Below, one piece after another: positions 12,585 through 25,200 of a stretch of 64,000 nt of DNA. This DNA comes from Clavulina sp. PMI_390. Lineage: Eukaryota; Basidiomycota; Agaricomycetes; Cantharellales; Hydnaceae. The position numbers were made by a program, and so were the translations under genes. The stretch lies in contig WIDE01000006.1 in the NCBI GenBank assembly GCA_015039315.1, positions 366,585 through 430,584 on the forward strand. Direction: 5' to 3'. The notes below the pieces were generated by a model. It was given only the letters and a program-made list of their open reading frames with translations, had not been told where the DNA came from and ran no database searches. Each line of letters starts with the position of its first letter. Within the stretch, counting starts at the first letter, position 1.

Positions 12585-14952
12585 TCACATCTGGTTAATA
12601 CGCCTTTGGTATAAAGCGCTCTCCCAGTCGTACCAAATCCTTTCCAATCGGGACTTCATTTCAGAAGCAGTAGGACGATCATAGGGTTGAGGAACCCATG
12701 ATCTCTGGATCAATAACCAAAGAGGAGATTGTTGATTCACCATGCTAGATTCCATTATCTGATTGGTTAGCGCTGGGAAGTCTGGGCGCATGCCCTCAAT
12801 GATGCGGCGTTGAAGAGAAAATGCCCCTCTGTGACCGTCAAAAGGCTCCCGGCCAGTGATGATCTGGAAGGGACAGGAAATTTGAAGCTTTCACTTATGA
12901 GACGGAGGAAGTGGTCAATACATACCTCGTACATTGTGCATGCAAAGGAGTACATGTCAGAATGCATGGAGTGCCACTCTCCATCCAATACTTCGGGGGC
13001 GGACCACTTTGGTGGAGGTGGGCGGCTGCCCGTTTGGTTCTCATCCTGGATGGCCGAGAGAGCAAAGTCGGAAATCCGTGCAGTACCATCTTGATCAATC
13101 AAGACATTGCTCTGCGCGAAACATTTTGTCAACACCAAGAGTTACATCCTGAAAACGCACACATACTCCTTTGAGCCCAGCATGGATCACACCGAGAGAG
13201 TGGAGGTAGACCATGCCATCAGCCATGTCTATGAACTATCGTCAAGAGGTCAGCCGAGAGGGTTGTCGGATAAACCAGACCGTTCGTACAATTTTAAGGA
13301 CATCTGGGCGCGGACGGGAACCTCGTTTGTAAGCCTCAAACGCTCGCAGAACATATGCTGGAGCATTCTCGTTTGGCATCCATTGGCTGACAACTGATAT
13401 AGGATCAGATACTGATCACGTGTTGTATGTCGTGGTCATTGACGGAATACTCTGTACTCACGTACGGGGATGTTGTCCCGCGGCTCAACGAGGCCAATAA
13501 ATGGCACTATATTTTTGTGGTTAAGTTGATGCCAGATCCTAGTCTCGCGCCGGATCCGCTGGGCACGAGATCAAATGCATATAAGTTCATCCATTTTGGT
13601 TCCCAAGCCTTCCTAATACGCACGTCGATTACCCTAAGAACTTCCAGATTAGAACAAATAAGAGCGTACAAAATGATCGAAGTTACCTCTCAGTACTGCT
13701 TGTATTTTCGAATTGGAGTTGCTGGTAGCAAACTAAGCATAGCATTCCCGGACACTCAGATGTTCTCAATCTCACCTTGAGAGCCACACTTTGGTTGTTA
13801 CGTACGCCACGGAGAATATATGCATGGCTTCCCCAGTGATATTCGACGGGCACCGTAAGCTCTGATGGGTCAATGGTGAAGATAGCTTTTGATCCTCGTT
13901 GTTGAATCGCTTTCATCAGGCCCTGTCGAGCATCACGCATTTCTGGCGTTTCCCCCATCGACGCGTTCTACCGTAAAGTATCAGCTGAGAGCCCCAAGAG
14001 GAGAATATGTTGATCTTACCCGAAGACTCGCCAAAACACCCGCCGTGTTGGCCATGACGTCCGAGTGTAGCGCGACTGCTTCGTTTGGGTAGAAGGAGAT
14101 ATCCGTAGCAGTCATTTGTTCGATTGTTCCACGAATCCTCTGCATGTGCTTAGCCTCTTCCATGTCTTCCCCTGGTAGTGCCCTCGTAATAATTTGGTTT
14201 GAATGAGCATGCCTCTCAAACAGGCGTTGTACCTCCCCGAACATAAGTTGCTGCTCATCGCGAACCATCTTGGTCTGCTTCACGAGTCCTTGCATTATAA
14301 TATCCTATCCATTTCTCTTTAGCTAGAAAATAAAATGAGAGGCTGGTAACTTACATTCAAGATTTGCTGGCGCTTGCCCAACTCATTCATAAAGCCTTGC
14401 ACTATCGTTGGGATTTCGTTACGTCTGGTGATACGAGACCAGAAGTCGTGTGTACTCCAAGAGTTAAGGTGGTCTTGGAGATTATTTAGCCACCTGAAAA
14501 GAAGAAGAAAGTTATTAAATTTATCAACCAGAGATGTGCTTCCATACGTACTCGTCGAAATACTTGATGTAGTCCTCAAGCCTATTGTGCGTCCGGATCG
14601 TGCTTCAATAAACAGATGACTTGTAGTGATGACCGTTGGTACTCACGCTCTGGCCGTCTCTGGGACATCCCAGTTCTGGATATTACTGGCAATCGTGTAC
14701 AAGCTGTACTGCTGCCCACTGCAGAACGAGCCTAACTCCTCGAGCGAGTGGCGATTAGAGGCAAGTTTCTATTGATGAAGGCTGGGATGAGAGTTCGATC
14801 ACTTGGAAAACTCGCAAAGGGTGTACCTTGACGGAGTTGAGAATATCCTTGACAGTGTCAGCCATCGGACCGACAGCAGACGTAGCGCGCTTCATCGCAT
14901 TTTCCGCATCGTAAGCGGGATTGGAGTAACGCGGTCTTTGGCTAGCAGGCAT
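12585..14952 (-). CDS. Pseudokinase (TKL-like) with helical N-terminal domain
   Basis: The start at 14952 gives [20 protein letters not shown], then [21 protein letters not shown] region of amphipathic helices (about 14750-13990) follows, of the kind found in MLKL-NTD/HeLo-like four-helix domains. The kinase-like half begins near 13900: [14 protein letters not shown] (one glycine left of the Gly loop), VALKV (beta-3 Lys kept), [26 protein letters not shown] and [16 protein letters not shown]. The catalytic loop reads HAGLKG where active TKL kinases have H-x-DLK, so the catalytic Asp is Gly. DFG is replaced by DFA ([18 protein letters not shown]). [22 protein letters not shown] and RPTAS are well kept. 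Loss of both Asp and Gly with a preserved scaffold indicates a pseudokinase rather than decay. Introns are small. Signalling or cell-death roles are inferred from domain layout only. Confidence 0.75.
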
Positions 14953-15584
14953 GTGCCGCGATCGAAATCAGTCGTTCAGCCTTGTTGTGTTACAGCTAGT
15001 ATGGCGCGGAGGCCACCCTGTGTATGCTGGAGTTCGAGTGCAGGAATACGTACGTCAGGCTCGACATCGACCCTCGGGGCAGCATAGCTATATCCTTAAT
15101 ATAACGGGAATGGCGACGTAGAAGGTCTCTTGTTTGTGGTCGGAGATGGTAGAAAGAGACGCGGAGCACAGATTGCACATGTTGATTGCACTGCACTGCT
15201 GTATTCATTTCGAGATCAACATCGTAGACGGCCCCTTTAACACACAGGAGAGAGATAAGAAACGAGTGGCTCTGTTTTTATTAATCTGTGCTTGGAATTG
15301 ATGCTTTGGATCGAGCAGGACAAGCAGTGGGATGGAGCGCGCAGTTGGGTTGTTGAGGTTGTGGGAGATTAACCTTGCGGCAATCAGAAATAAAGGACGA
15401 TGGAATCGGGGGCGGCCATAATTCTCTTCCTCTCCGAGGACATTAGAGACAAATTTGAGATCAACAAGCCAGTAGGCTGGCGTCACGAGCCTTGGATCTG
15501 TTTGTGTGAGAGCGTGGGAAATCAGGGGGTGCAGTGGACCACGAGGCAACTGCTCCATGAGCACAGTGTGCTCAAAAAGATCCA
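14953..15584 (-). other. Interval with coding-like segments, unresolved
   Basis: This lies between the pseudokinase start and the stop of the first alpha-xylosidase. Two minus-strand stretches look more protein-like than chance. One (about 15570-15210) starts MDLFEHTVLMEQLPRG and stays open for some 120 codons. The other (about 15190-15080) reads DLEMNTAVQCNQHVQSV, then RPQTRDLLRRH. Two further short frames (GYSYAAPRVDVEPD; GGLRAILAVTQQG) can be joined by a GT-AG intron at about 15051-15016. No single model joins all parts cleanly. It may be a small gene, an upstream exon set of the pseudokinase, or a decayed copy. Confidence 0.3.
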
Positions 15585-18520
15585 TTATGGGATATATGCT
15601 CGGGGTCCTTGAACGGTACAACTAACAACCTGCCCACTCTGGATCAGCTTCATTGACCAGCTCCCGCCCAACGAGCCCTCTGACACCTCCAACTCGACCT
15701 TTCCTCCCTTATTGACTACTACGAGCTTTGCTGCTTGCTCAGCTCCCTTGCCCGATGGAACCTCGACAGTAGCACTTAAGCCCTCCTTCTGCAGCCCATA
15801 CACTCGCACCTCGATTTCATCAGTGTAGTCGTAGTCTGGTCGACCCATTCCGGCTTTTCCCAGAGGCAGTATCGAGTCCTCTTTGACAAAGACAGGAAGA
15901 TCGTCATATGCAACCTTCCTGCGTACCCACACCGGCCCACAAACAAAATCCTGGGGGTCCCAAAATGACGTCCATATGCCGGATGGAATATAAAACTCCG
16001 TCTCCTCCGTGTCAAGAGCGAAGACGGGTGCGACAAGGAGCGAGGATCCAAACATGAACTGTCGATCTAGATATGCTGTGTTACGGTCTTCTGGGAAGTC
16101 GATAAACATGGCTCGCTGGATCGGGTGACCCATGATGTGCGTTTTGATTGCCTGAAGAAGTGGAGGAAACATCATTGAGGAGCGTATAAGATTATCTTTG
16201 TGGTAACCCATACCTCTCCATATAGGTATGGCATCAAACGATGTTTCGCATCGAGGAACTTTGCCAGGACACGGGAGGCATCTTCTCCATAGTTCCATGG
16301 AACACGATATGAGCTGCTGCCGTGAAGGCGAGAATGCGAGGAGAAGAGGCCATATGCCACCCATCGCATATAGATATGAGCAGGAGGAAGGCCCTGCCGA
16401 GGTTATCAATTATGTGGAAGAGGTAATTCGTAGAAGGGGAGTCATGTACCTCGAAACCGCCGATGTCGTGGCTCGTGAAACCGAAGCCAGACATCGTCAG
16501 ACTAAGACCACCTCGCATTGTTTCGGCCATTGCTTCGAACGTGCTCTCACAATCTCCTCCCCAGTGCTACGTAGGTGGACAGACGTCCTTAGGATATGGT
16601 CGCGACTTGAAGGGGGCTTCCGCTCACCACAGGAAAACGTTGACTTCCGGCGGCCGCACTACGAGCAAATACAGTCGCCTCATTTCTTCCGAACCTCTTC
16701 TCGAGTACTTCGAACACGACCTGGTTGTACAAGAATGCATAGGTGTTGTGCATTTTTGCCGGATCGCTTCCATTGTGATAGACAACGCCAAGGTGGGGGA
16801 TGCGCTCACCAAAGTCGGTTTTGAATGTGTCGACACCGAGGTCAATGAGCGCATTGAGCTTACTGGCATACCAAGTGCATGCCTTTGGGTTCGTAAAGTC
16901 GACGATGGACATCCCCGGTTGCCATGTATCCCATTGCTGCATTATATCAGTATTACTTGGTGGGAGATAAGAGGATAAGAAGAGACGGACCCAGGGATGA
17001 CCGTCAGTGCGCTTGATAAAGAGTCCACCTTGCACTCCCTCCTCGTATATTGGAGAGTAGCTACTGATATACGGATTAACTAGATGAGGGAATGAAATCA
17101 GTATCAAGCATATGACCCGATGCTGAGCTCCTTACTCCACAAGCATATTTTAATGCCGTACTCTTTTTTGATTGATGTCAAGTATGCAGCAGGATCTGGG
17201 AACACGTCTGAATCGAAGGTGAAGCTACACCTAGGATGGAATAGCCATTAGGCAGCTTTGAGAAGAATCTCCAATACCCTCACTTACCATTCCCATTTTT
17301 TCATCCAATACGGGTCGAAATGGAACACTCGGACGTCACATTTCCTTTCACGCATACCCTGAAGAAAGCCGCGAACAGTGCCTTCATCATAGTCAGTCGT
17401 GAAGCTTGTGCTAAGCCATAGACCGAACGTCCACGTTGGGGGTAGCGCAGGTCGACCAGTCATCATAGTGTACTTCTCCAGAATGGCAAGAGGAGAAGGG
17501 CCATAGATGATGTAGTACCGCAAGCTGTTCCCGGGAACGCTGAAACCAACACGGGACATCTTCTCCGTACCAATCTCGAATTCCACTTCGCCACGATCGT
17601 CGACGAAGACTCCGTAGCCTCGATTGGTCATGTAGAATGGAATACACTTGTATGCTTGTTGGGATGATGTGCCGCCATCCTGATTCCACATCGAAATCGA
17701 CTTGACCAGAGTAGAATGTCAAATATTGCTTTGGCGTGAAGCAAGAATGGAGATTGACTTGACCGTTCTTCACGATTGGTCCAAATTGTTCTCCGAGCCC
17801 ATAAACACATTCGCCGGCGCTAAGCTGTAATTCGTTCAGAATGTAGCTGACAAAAGGGGGAGGTGGTGGAGGATTTGGATTCCCCACAGGATCAGTTGAG
17901 ACGCAGCTCGCATTGCCTGCAGAGTTTATCGTCAAATGGTATGGCACATCGATAGCGGCCTACTCGCCAAAGTATAGGTATGGTGTTCAAATAACTAGAA
18001 ATTCATATACGGTGAAATGCGCACCTGTGCTCTCCTCCTGCTCGCTGTCAACAGCTTTCCCTCGCTCTTACTCAAGAATTCAATCCCATAACCATCCAGT
18101 TTCGTTGTGACGGTGGCGTACATCGATCCGGCATCAATAGTCACTTCATTGGTGGTCTGAGTAATGTTTGCAGGATATACTGGAGGAGTGCCATCCGGAT
18201 ATAGTTGGGTTCTGGGACCTCTATTTGTGATGCCCTAGGAATAGTGTGGTGGTGGTCAGAGGATTAAGCCCACTGACAGAGTGCTCGCAACTGACTGTGC
18301 AATGTTCCAGCTTCACTCCAATGACACCTTCGACGGGAGACGATAGAGTAACATCGAGGACTGGTCCAGCAAGTGTATCCCCTTGGCGAATCGCGAGCTT
18401 CGTGCTCACCGTGAGGTTAATAGAGGAGTTATGTGCGCCGACGTTCACGGATTGGATATCGGAGGCGTACGCAAGCTTGACGTCCCCTTTAATACGCCAG
18501 AGGCCGTCGATAAACTTCAT
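15585..18520 (-). CDS. Alpha-xylosidase, GH31 (YicI type), tandem copy 1
   Basis: Releases alpha-1,6-xylose from xyloglucan oligosaccharides (EC 3.2.1.177 by family). The N-terminus MKFIDGLWRIKGDVKLAYA matches the YicI-type start; no signal peptide is visible, so the enzyme is probably intracellular. Further blocks: GECVYGLGEQFGP, MWNQDGGTSSQQAYKCIPFY, RPALPPTWTFGLWLSTSF, CDVRVFHFDPYWMK, PIYEEGVQGGLFIKR, and DTFKTDFGERIPHLG with the nucleophile Asp near 16800. WGGDCESTFEAMAETMRGG carries the acid/base Asp. The C-terminal beta-domains contain VRRKVAYDDLPVFVKEDSIL. Exons are separated by roughly eight small introns. The ATG at 18520 was chosen over one 12 nt upstream because it matches the paralogues. 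One deviation: AAAGS replaces the AAAGG of the other copies. Head-to-tail with copy 2. Confidence 0.87.
15977..16132 (-). repeat. 156-bp tract identical to 19221-19376 (GH31 copy 1)
   Basis: Base-by-base reading shows these 156 positions are identical to 19221-19376 in GH31 copy 2, in the exon encoding the AYLDRQFMFGSSLLVAPVF region. Sequence just outside, including the adjoining intron, differs. This pattern fits recent gene conversion between tandem paralogues. Confidence 0.85.
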
Positions 18521-18828
18521 GGGGAGGCGCAAAAGGACAACCCACTGAAGCCTTGCTATATCCTGGGCTAAGGATATATTTGGAAGTATCTCCGTGGCTT
18601 ATTGCATCCTTCGATGCAGCCTCGTGTTGGCCCGAAATCAGAAGGCCTCTCAATCTTAATGGAAAGCGTCAGAAGAATGTGGTAGTCGATAGCACCCAGG
18701 ACCTGGACCCAGTAGCCTAACGGTGCTCGGATGCGTGAGGACCGAGTGTAGCAGTCACATTTGAGAATCAGTCGAACATCTTTGTTCCCGTGTGCGGAGG
18801 GCTCAGTGGAGATGCATGCAGGGTAATT
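18521..18828. other. Spacer between tandem GH31 genes
   Basis: This 308-bp spacer holds the promoter of copy 1 and the 3' end of copy 2 (both minus strand). No open frame worth calling and no clear TATA box were seen. Confidence 0.5.
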
Positions 18829-21826
18829 CTACAACACACACTTGTTTCCTTCACAATCAATAGACCGGACTGTCTTCCCAGCCTGGATTACAGTGAGAGT
18901 CCACTTCCCATGCAGCGAGCCATCGGACACCACCAACTCCACCTTTCCTTCCTTGTTTGTTGCCTCGAGCGTCGCAGCCTGTTTGATGCCTGCGCCCAAT
19001 GGGATTTTGATGGTCGCACTCGAGGCCTCCTTCTCGAGCCCATACACTCGCACGTCAATGCCATCCGTGTAATCATAGTCTGGCCGACCCATACCGGCTT
19101 TCCCCAGAGGCAGAATTGAGTCCTCTTTGACAAAGACAGGAAGATCGTCATAAGTAACCTTCCTGCGCACCCACAACGGCCCACAAATGACATCCTTGGG
19201 ATCCCAAAATGACGTCCATGTGCCGGATGGAATATAAAACTCCGTCTCCTCCGTGTCAAGAGCGAAGACGGGTGCGACAAGGAGCGAGGATCCAAACATG
19301 AACTGTCGATCTAGATATGCTGTGTTACGGTCTTCTGGGAAGTCGATAAACATGGCTCGCTGGATCGGGTGACCCAAGGTGTGCGCTTTGATCGCCTAGA
19401 GAGGTGAAGGGGAATGAGAAACGTTCAGGGAAATGCTTACAATGCTTCTTACCTCTCCATATAGGTAAGGCATCAAACGATGTTTCGCATCGAGGAACTT
19501 TGCCAGGACGCGGGAGGCATCTTCTCCATAGTTCCATGGAACACGATATGAGCTGCTGCCATGAAGGCGAGAATGTGAGGAGAAAAGCCCGTAGGCGACC
19601 CATCGCATATATATATGAGCAGGAGGGAGACCCTAATTTCTTGGTGAATAGAGGGCCGCAAACGAAGAGTGAGAGAGCTCTTGCCTCGAAGCCGCCAATG
19701 TCATGACTTGAGAAGCCAAATCCAGAAGCCGTAAGGCTCAGACCGCCGCGAAGAGTTTCTGCCATCGCCTCGAACGTACTCTCACAATCGCCACCCCAAT
19801 GCTGAGCCGCCAAAAATACGTGGGCGAGATGAAAAAAAAAAAAATCGAAACGAGGAGCATCTGCTTACCACTGGGAAGCGCTGTCCCCCTGCAGCCGCAC
19901 TACGAGCAAATACCGTCGCTTCATGCTTCCCAAATCTTTTTTCTAGCACTCCAAATACTAGCTTATTATACACGAATGCATAGGCATTATGCATCTTTGC
20001 AGGATTGCTTCCATCATGGTAGGCGATGTCAAGATGAGGGATGCGTTCTCCAAAATCGGTTTTGAAGGTATCCACCCCAAGATCGAGGAGAGCTTCGAGC
20101 TTGCTGGCGTACCAGGCGCACGCCTCCGGATTGGTGAAGTCAACAATGGACATCCCAGGTTGCCAGGTATCCCATTGCTACAGTGATGGCATCAGCATTC
20201 TGGTGCAAAAGATGTGAGATTCTGGCGTGAAGCACCAACCCATGGTTTCCCGCTCGCTCGCTTGATGAAAAAGCCACCCTTTACTCCTTCTGTATAGATC
20301 GGGGAATAGCTACTGATATATGGATTAACTTAAAACGGGACATTATCAGTCTCATCTTCAAAGATGAGAAAGAGACTACATACTCCATAAGCAAATCTTG
20401 ATTCCATACTCCTTCTTGATGGAAGCAAAGTATGCCGAAGGGTTCGGAAAGACATCAGAATCAAAAGCGAAGCTACACCTATGATCAAATTGTGTCAGGC
20501 AGGACTTGAGGCGCTCAATTTAGTTGCTGGTCTACCATTCCCATTTCTTCATCCAATACGGGTCAAAGTGGAACACTCGTACATCGCAATCTCTCTTTCG
20601 CATGCCCTCAAGAAACCCTCGGACAGTTTCTTCGTCGTAGTTGGTTGTAAAACTCGTGCTAAGCCACAGGCCGAATGTCCAGGTTGGAGGTAGCGCCGGT
20701 CGACCCGTCATCAGAGTGTACTTTTCCAAGATGGCCAGAGGGGTGGGGCCATGGATGATATAGTACTGCAAGCTTGCACCAGGAACACTGAAGCTGACGC
20801 GTGAAGCTCTCTCAGCACCGACCTCGAACTCTACTTCACCCCGTTCGTCGACGAAAATGCCGTAGCCTCGACTGGACATATAGAAAGGGATGCATTTATA
20901 TGCCTGTTGAGATGAGGTCCCTCCGTCCTGGTTCCACATTGCGATCACCTTCGGATCCACGCCAGTACGTTAGTTCTTGAATGAGGGGCACAGGACTTTG
21001 TGTCTCACCTGGCCATTCTTGACCATCGGCCCGAAATGCTCCCCTAGACCATATATGCGCTCGCCTGCGGTGAGTTGGAGCTCATTCACAACATATTTCA
21101 CGAATGGAGGAGGTGCCGAAGGGTTCGGGTTCCCAATAGGGTCAGTAGTCACACAGCTTGTATTAGCTGCAGAGTTGACCGTCCACTTGTACGGAGCATC
21201 GACAACCGCCTATACAAGAATGAAGAGCGATAAAGTATCAATGTCCTTAGCAGCTTTGAGACTGCCAAGTTGAGCATAGTCCTAGGGCGCACCTGAGACT
21301 TGTTTCCGCTGGCAGTAAGAAGCGCACCTGTAGAGGTGGTTACAAAACGGATGCCGTAGGATTCTTGGTCTGTGGAGACTTTTGCAGTAATCGATCCTGC
21401 ATCGATTGTCACCTCGCCAGCAGTTTGAGCAATGTTTGCGACATATTTAGTGACAGGACCGTCGGGGAACAGCTCTGTGGTGGGTCCTCGGTCATCAATT
21501 TCCTTTAAGGAGAGATCATGATAATTAACGGAGATTTTATCAATCACGGGCTTCACCCTGAGTCGACAGTAATCGAGGCTAGCAATAGAAAGTTTGCTCA
21601 CTATGCGATGTTCAATCTTCACCCCAATGACACCCTCAGTAGGCACTGACAAAGTCACATCAAGCAGTGGGCCGCCTAGGGTATCACCTCGGTGTTTGAC
21701 CAATTTCGATGCAACGGTGAGGCAAACGGTGGACGTCTCTGGAAGGATCCTGACGACTTGGACGTCCACCGCATGGCTTCGTTTGACCCCAGCTCTAAGA
21801 TGTTCCTGGCCGTCTGTAAACTTCAT
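18829..21826 (-). CDS. Alpha-xylosidase, GH31 (YicI type), tandem copy 2
   Basis: Paralogue of the gene at 15585-18520, same order and strand. It starts at 21826 (MKFTDGQEHLRAGVKRSHAV) and ends CEGNKCVL at 18829. It retains GERIYGLGEHFGP, MWNQDGGTSSQQAYKCIPFY, LPPTWTFGLWLSTSFTTNYD, DTFKTDFGERIPHLD (nucleophile Asp near 20060) and WGGDCESTFEAMAETLRGG (acid/base Asp near 19790). The C-terminal exon is close to identical to copy 1 over long stretches. An upstream in-frame extension to 21949 exists but lacks family similarity, so it was not used. The intron after GGFEA/GGFE near 19690 can only be spliced with a GC donor (gcaaga) and an acceptor at about 19636; copy 1 has a GT donor at that place. 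No frameshift was seen, so the gene is judged functional. Confidence 0.86.
19221..19376 (-). repeat. 156-bp tract identical to 15977-16132 (GH31 copy 2)
   Basis: Partner of the identical tract in GH31 copy 1. The third paralogue, at 26332-29328, is clearly diverged over the same codons, so the identity is not forced by protein constraint. Confidence 0.85.
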
Positions 21827-22248
21827 GGAGTTGTAGTGGTGGGAGCAGATCTGGTAACGATCCTTTGCCTTGAGGTCAAAATAAATGGGTGCTGCAGTCC
21901 ATGCAATACTCGGACCGGATTCGCGTCTGTTCGTAAGCGATCGTCTCAAGATGGATGTAGTTCAGAGCACGAAGTCTCCGTGATGCTCAGGGATATTGAT
22001 AAACAACGTAGCATCATATAGTCGATCAGACAATGGGCGAATGCTGCTAATGTTGCGACACGTGGAGTCACAGTCACGAGCCGACTGGTCACGCCAGATG
22101 TATTGGCCTCCCCTTCGGACAACCTAGCTATCCGCATATGAAGAGACGCTGAGCTATTATGGAGAGAGACAGTAAAGATAGTTTGGGGGGTGGGATGGAT
22201 TTTGATATATGGTGCTACAAATGCATGATGACAGATCCAAACTGCCTT
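21827..22248. other. Spacer between GH31 copy 2 and DNA ligase
   Basis: This spacer contains the promoter of GH31 copy 2 and the 3' flank of the ligase gene. No gene or repeat was recognised; the only long frames are short shadows. Confidence 0.5.
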
Positions 22249-25200
22249 CTACCAGAAATCATCCTCAACGGCTCCTCGCTTGCCTTTCTTGCCTGATGTT
22301 TTTGACGTAGCCAGAGCCTGGCGTTCATAAGCTTCGGCAACCTGGTTTGTCAAAAGCAATCGCGTTCATAAAGTATTAAAACAGAGCCGATATGAACACT
22401 AACCTGCTCGGATGTCGTCGCATCATCCACGTCCTTGTCATCTCGTATTCTTATAAAGCGAGGGAAACGAAGCGAGATCCCTCGCTCATCAACCTATTAT
22501 AGATATCCACAATCATCATTTTCATATCCTCAATCACAGGATAGTTGAGCCAGAGGAAACCAAACTTACCGCTCCTTTGGCTGCAGCGTATACTGGACTG
22601 AGACTCAAGTCGGCAGCCAGGATTTCCCAAACGAACTTTGGCTCGAACCACACATCCGGCTTAGCGCCTCCTCCATCGACGTCTCCTCTACATTTCGGAA
22701 CCTCGAGCTCTTTGAGGGTCTCCAGATTCGCCTTCAAGGCCTCTTCAGAGAACCCAGTGCCGAGTTTGCATACGGTCTGGAATTTCTCCGAATCGGGGTC
22801 GTAACATGCGAGGAGGAAAGCACCATAAACAGACGTCCGCTTGCCTTTGCCATGGTATGCACCAACGACAACGAGATCAAACGTATCTCCCACTCCTTGC
22901 AGGTAGTCCTTCTTCAGCTGGTTGTGATGAATGAGGTCAGTTTGCGGCTCAGACAGAAGAGGCCCGGGTAAAGAGCGGCGCTCACCTTGAGCCAATTCAT
23001 ACTCCTACGGCTTGGCTCATAGTAGCTAGCATCAGTCTCAATCATCTTGACCATGAGGCCCTCACAACCATCTTTGACACTCTCGTCAAGGAACACCTGA
23101 ATCTCTTCTGATGATTCGCCATCGCTTGATTTCGCGAACGAGAATTCACCTGGCACCTCGTTGAAGTGCTCGCGAAGTAGCTGTCGACGTTCCAGTAGAG
23201 TTTTGTGAAGTAAAGGCTATGATCATGGCAGGATGACAGGCTCAATATCAGCTCCCGCGCGCATTCAAATGCAAAATATACAGCATATCCAAACGTACCT
23301 CGTCGTTAAGATACAACAAGTCAAATGCGAACAGGCACACTTTGACCTTGATGTCTTCCGCCTTGACGTCCTTCCGCTTTCGCCGACTGAGCTCCTGGAA
23401 CGGGAGAAGTTGCATCGTTTCCTTATCGAAGGCGACAGCCTCACAGTCCAGGACGAAAGCTTTGGTGCCCTCCTTGATGGCCTTTCAATGGAAGTCGGAA
23501 TGAAGTCAGCTAGGTTTGTAATCGAAATCCAGCGGAAGTACCTTTGGAAGCTGATCCACCAAATCAGGGTATTTGGCACTCATATCTTCCGAATTTCGGC
23601 TGAAAACAGCGAGGGTGCCGTTGGCTAATCTGTGGACCTGTCAGTAATATTTAAACATTAGTGTACATTCGATCATACAACAGAATGGATGAAGAGAAAA
23701 CCCAAAGCGCACCTGGGCTCGCTCGCCATCATACTTGTACTCGCATGTGAAGCGCTTCCCTTCGAAGCGATCGAGAACCTCGGTAATAGCTTTAGTGGGT
23801 TTCGCCAACATTGGTTTGAGTGGTACCCCTATACAAATTGAGGATTTGTCAGTAAGTCAATCATGATGATGACATGGAGGATAGCAATCGCACCTGGAGT
23901 GAGCTTGCATTCCTCTCGCAGACCAGCGATGCCGCCTTTGAGGAGCGCAGGCACAACCATATCGTAGGTAGGCAGCTCGCTATAAACTGCCTTGACGATG
24001 TTTGCACCCTCTTCCAGTTTTTGCGCCAGCTTTTCCTTATCCCACTTTGATCCACCTAGGTATACACGAGGTCGGGTATGACCGAAAGAGATGAGCCATG
24101 TGGCTAAATGCCAACCTGTGTCACTGCCCTAAAGAACGCACCTTGCTTATTCTCCCACAAAACACAAGCATGAGCAAGTGCCACGATAAGGGTGCGCTCT
24201 GCAAGTCCAATACGGAGTTTTCCCTCAAGCGAGCGAATGATGTATTTGGCTTCGTGGGAGTTGGCATCGCAGGCTGCTAGCAGATTCGTGATAATTTGGA
24301 CCTTCTGAGTTTGTGACTGCATAGAGGGATTATGGGATTACTAAACATTGTTAGAAACAGAGGGACGGCTCCACGCACAGCTTTTCCCGAGACTTTGGCG
24401 ATCTCGGTGAGTTTGGAGAACACAAAAGGTACTGAGAGCGGCTTTGGTTTGAAGAGGGTGCGTTGGCTCCCTTTGGAGTTCTATGCATAACAAATGAGAT
24501 GAGACCTTAGAGTCATGGACTTCATGATAGAATACCACACACCATTGCAACGAGGCCAAGGTCTCCCACCTCCTTGAAGTCCGCCTTAATCGCGTCTGGC
24601 TTGCGACCCGTGCTCTGCGCGATGGCTTTTTGGAGGAGAGATTCGCCGATACCAAGCTCTAGCCCCATGTAGTCCGGGCATAGCTAGACAAGAGTCGTGG
24701 GTGAAGCATATGTCATAAGGTCAAGCTTCGGGACAATCATAGTTGAAACGTACTCGATTGATACATAGATAGACCGCTTGGCGCAAAGGCTCAGAATCAC
24801 CTGGCTTTGATCGCTCGATCACAAGAAGTAGGAATGACATCAACAATGAGGTGATCTCAAGTCGTTTGGTAGTTGCCTCGACTTTAGCGAAAACATGGGT
24901 GAGGGCCTTGTAAGGTATCCTAGAGTCAATCATCAGCTACGCATTTCAGAAGTTGACGGCGGACAAGTGATCAACTCACGGAGATCCAGGCTTCCACCCG
25001 CCATCGACATCAACGTCAATCACATGTGACAGAGCCATCTGAGCGTTCTTGACAGCAGCCTTGGTTTCTTCCCCATCGGATACCAGGAAATCATCCTCCT
25101 CTTCTTCAGGTGGAATCTCGTCTTCCCCACCATCAGACGCCGCAGATGCGGCCTCTTCCTCATCTTCTTCGACAACAGCTGGAGCTTTTCTCTTGCCTGA

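Noticed and set aside
12585..14952. Active Ser/Thr or Tyr kinase call
   Set aside because: The catalytic Asp and the DFG Gly are both replaced, so phosphotransfer is unlikely.
15977..19376. Assembly duplication as cause of the identical GH31 tracts
   Set aside because: Flanking exons and the intron inside the region differ clearly, so the two loci are distinct sequences.
21827..21949. Upstream in-frame extension of GH31 copy 2
   Set aside because: The added residues have no counterpart in the two paralogues, whose starts align with ATG 21826.
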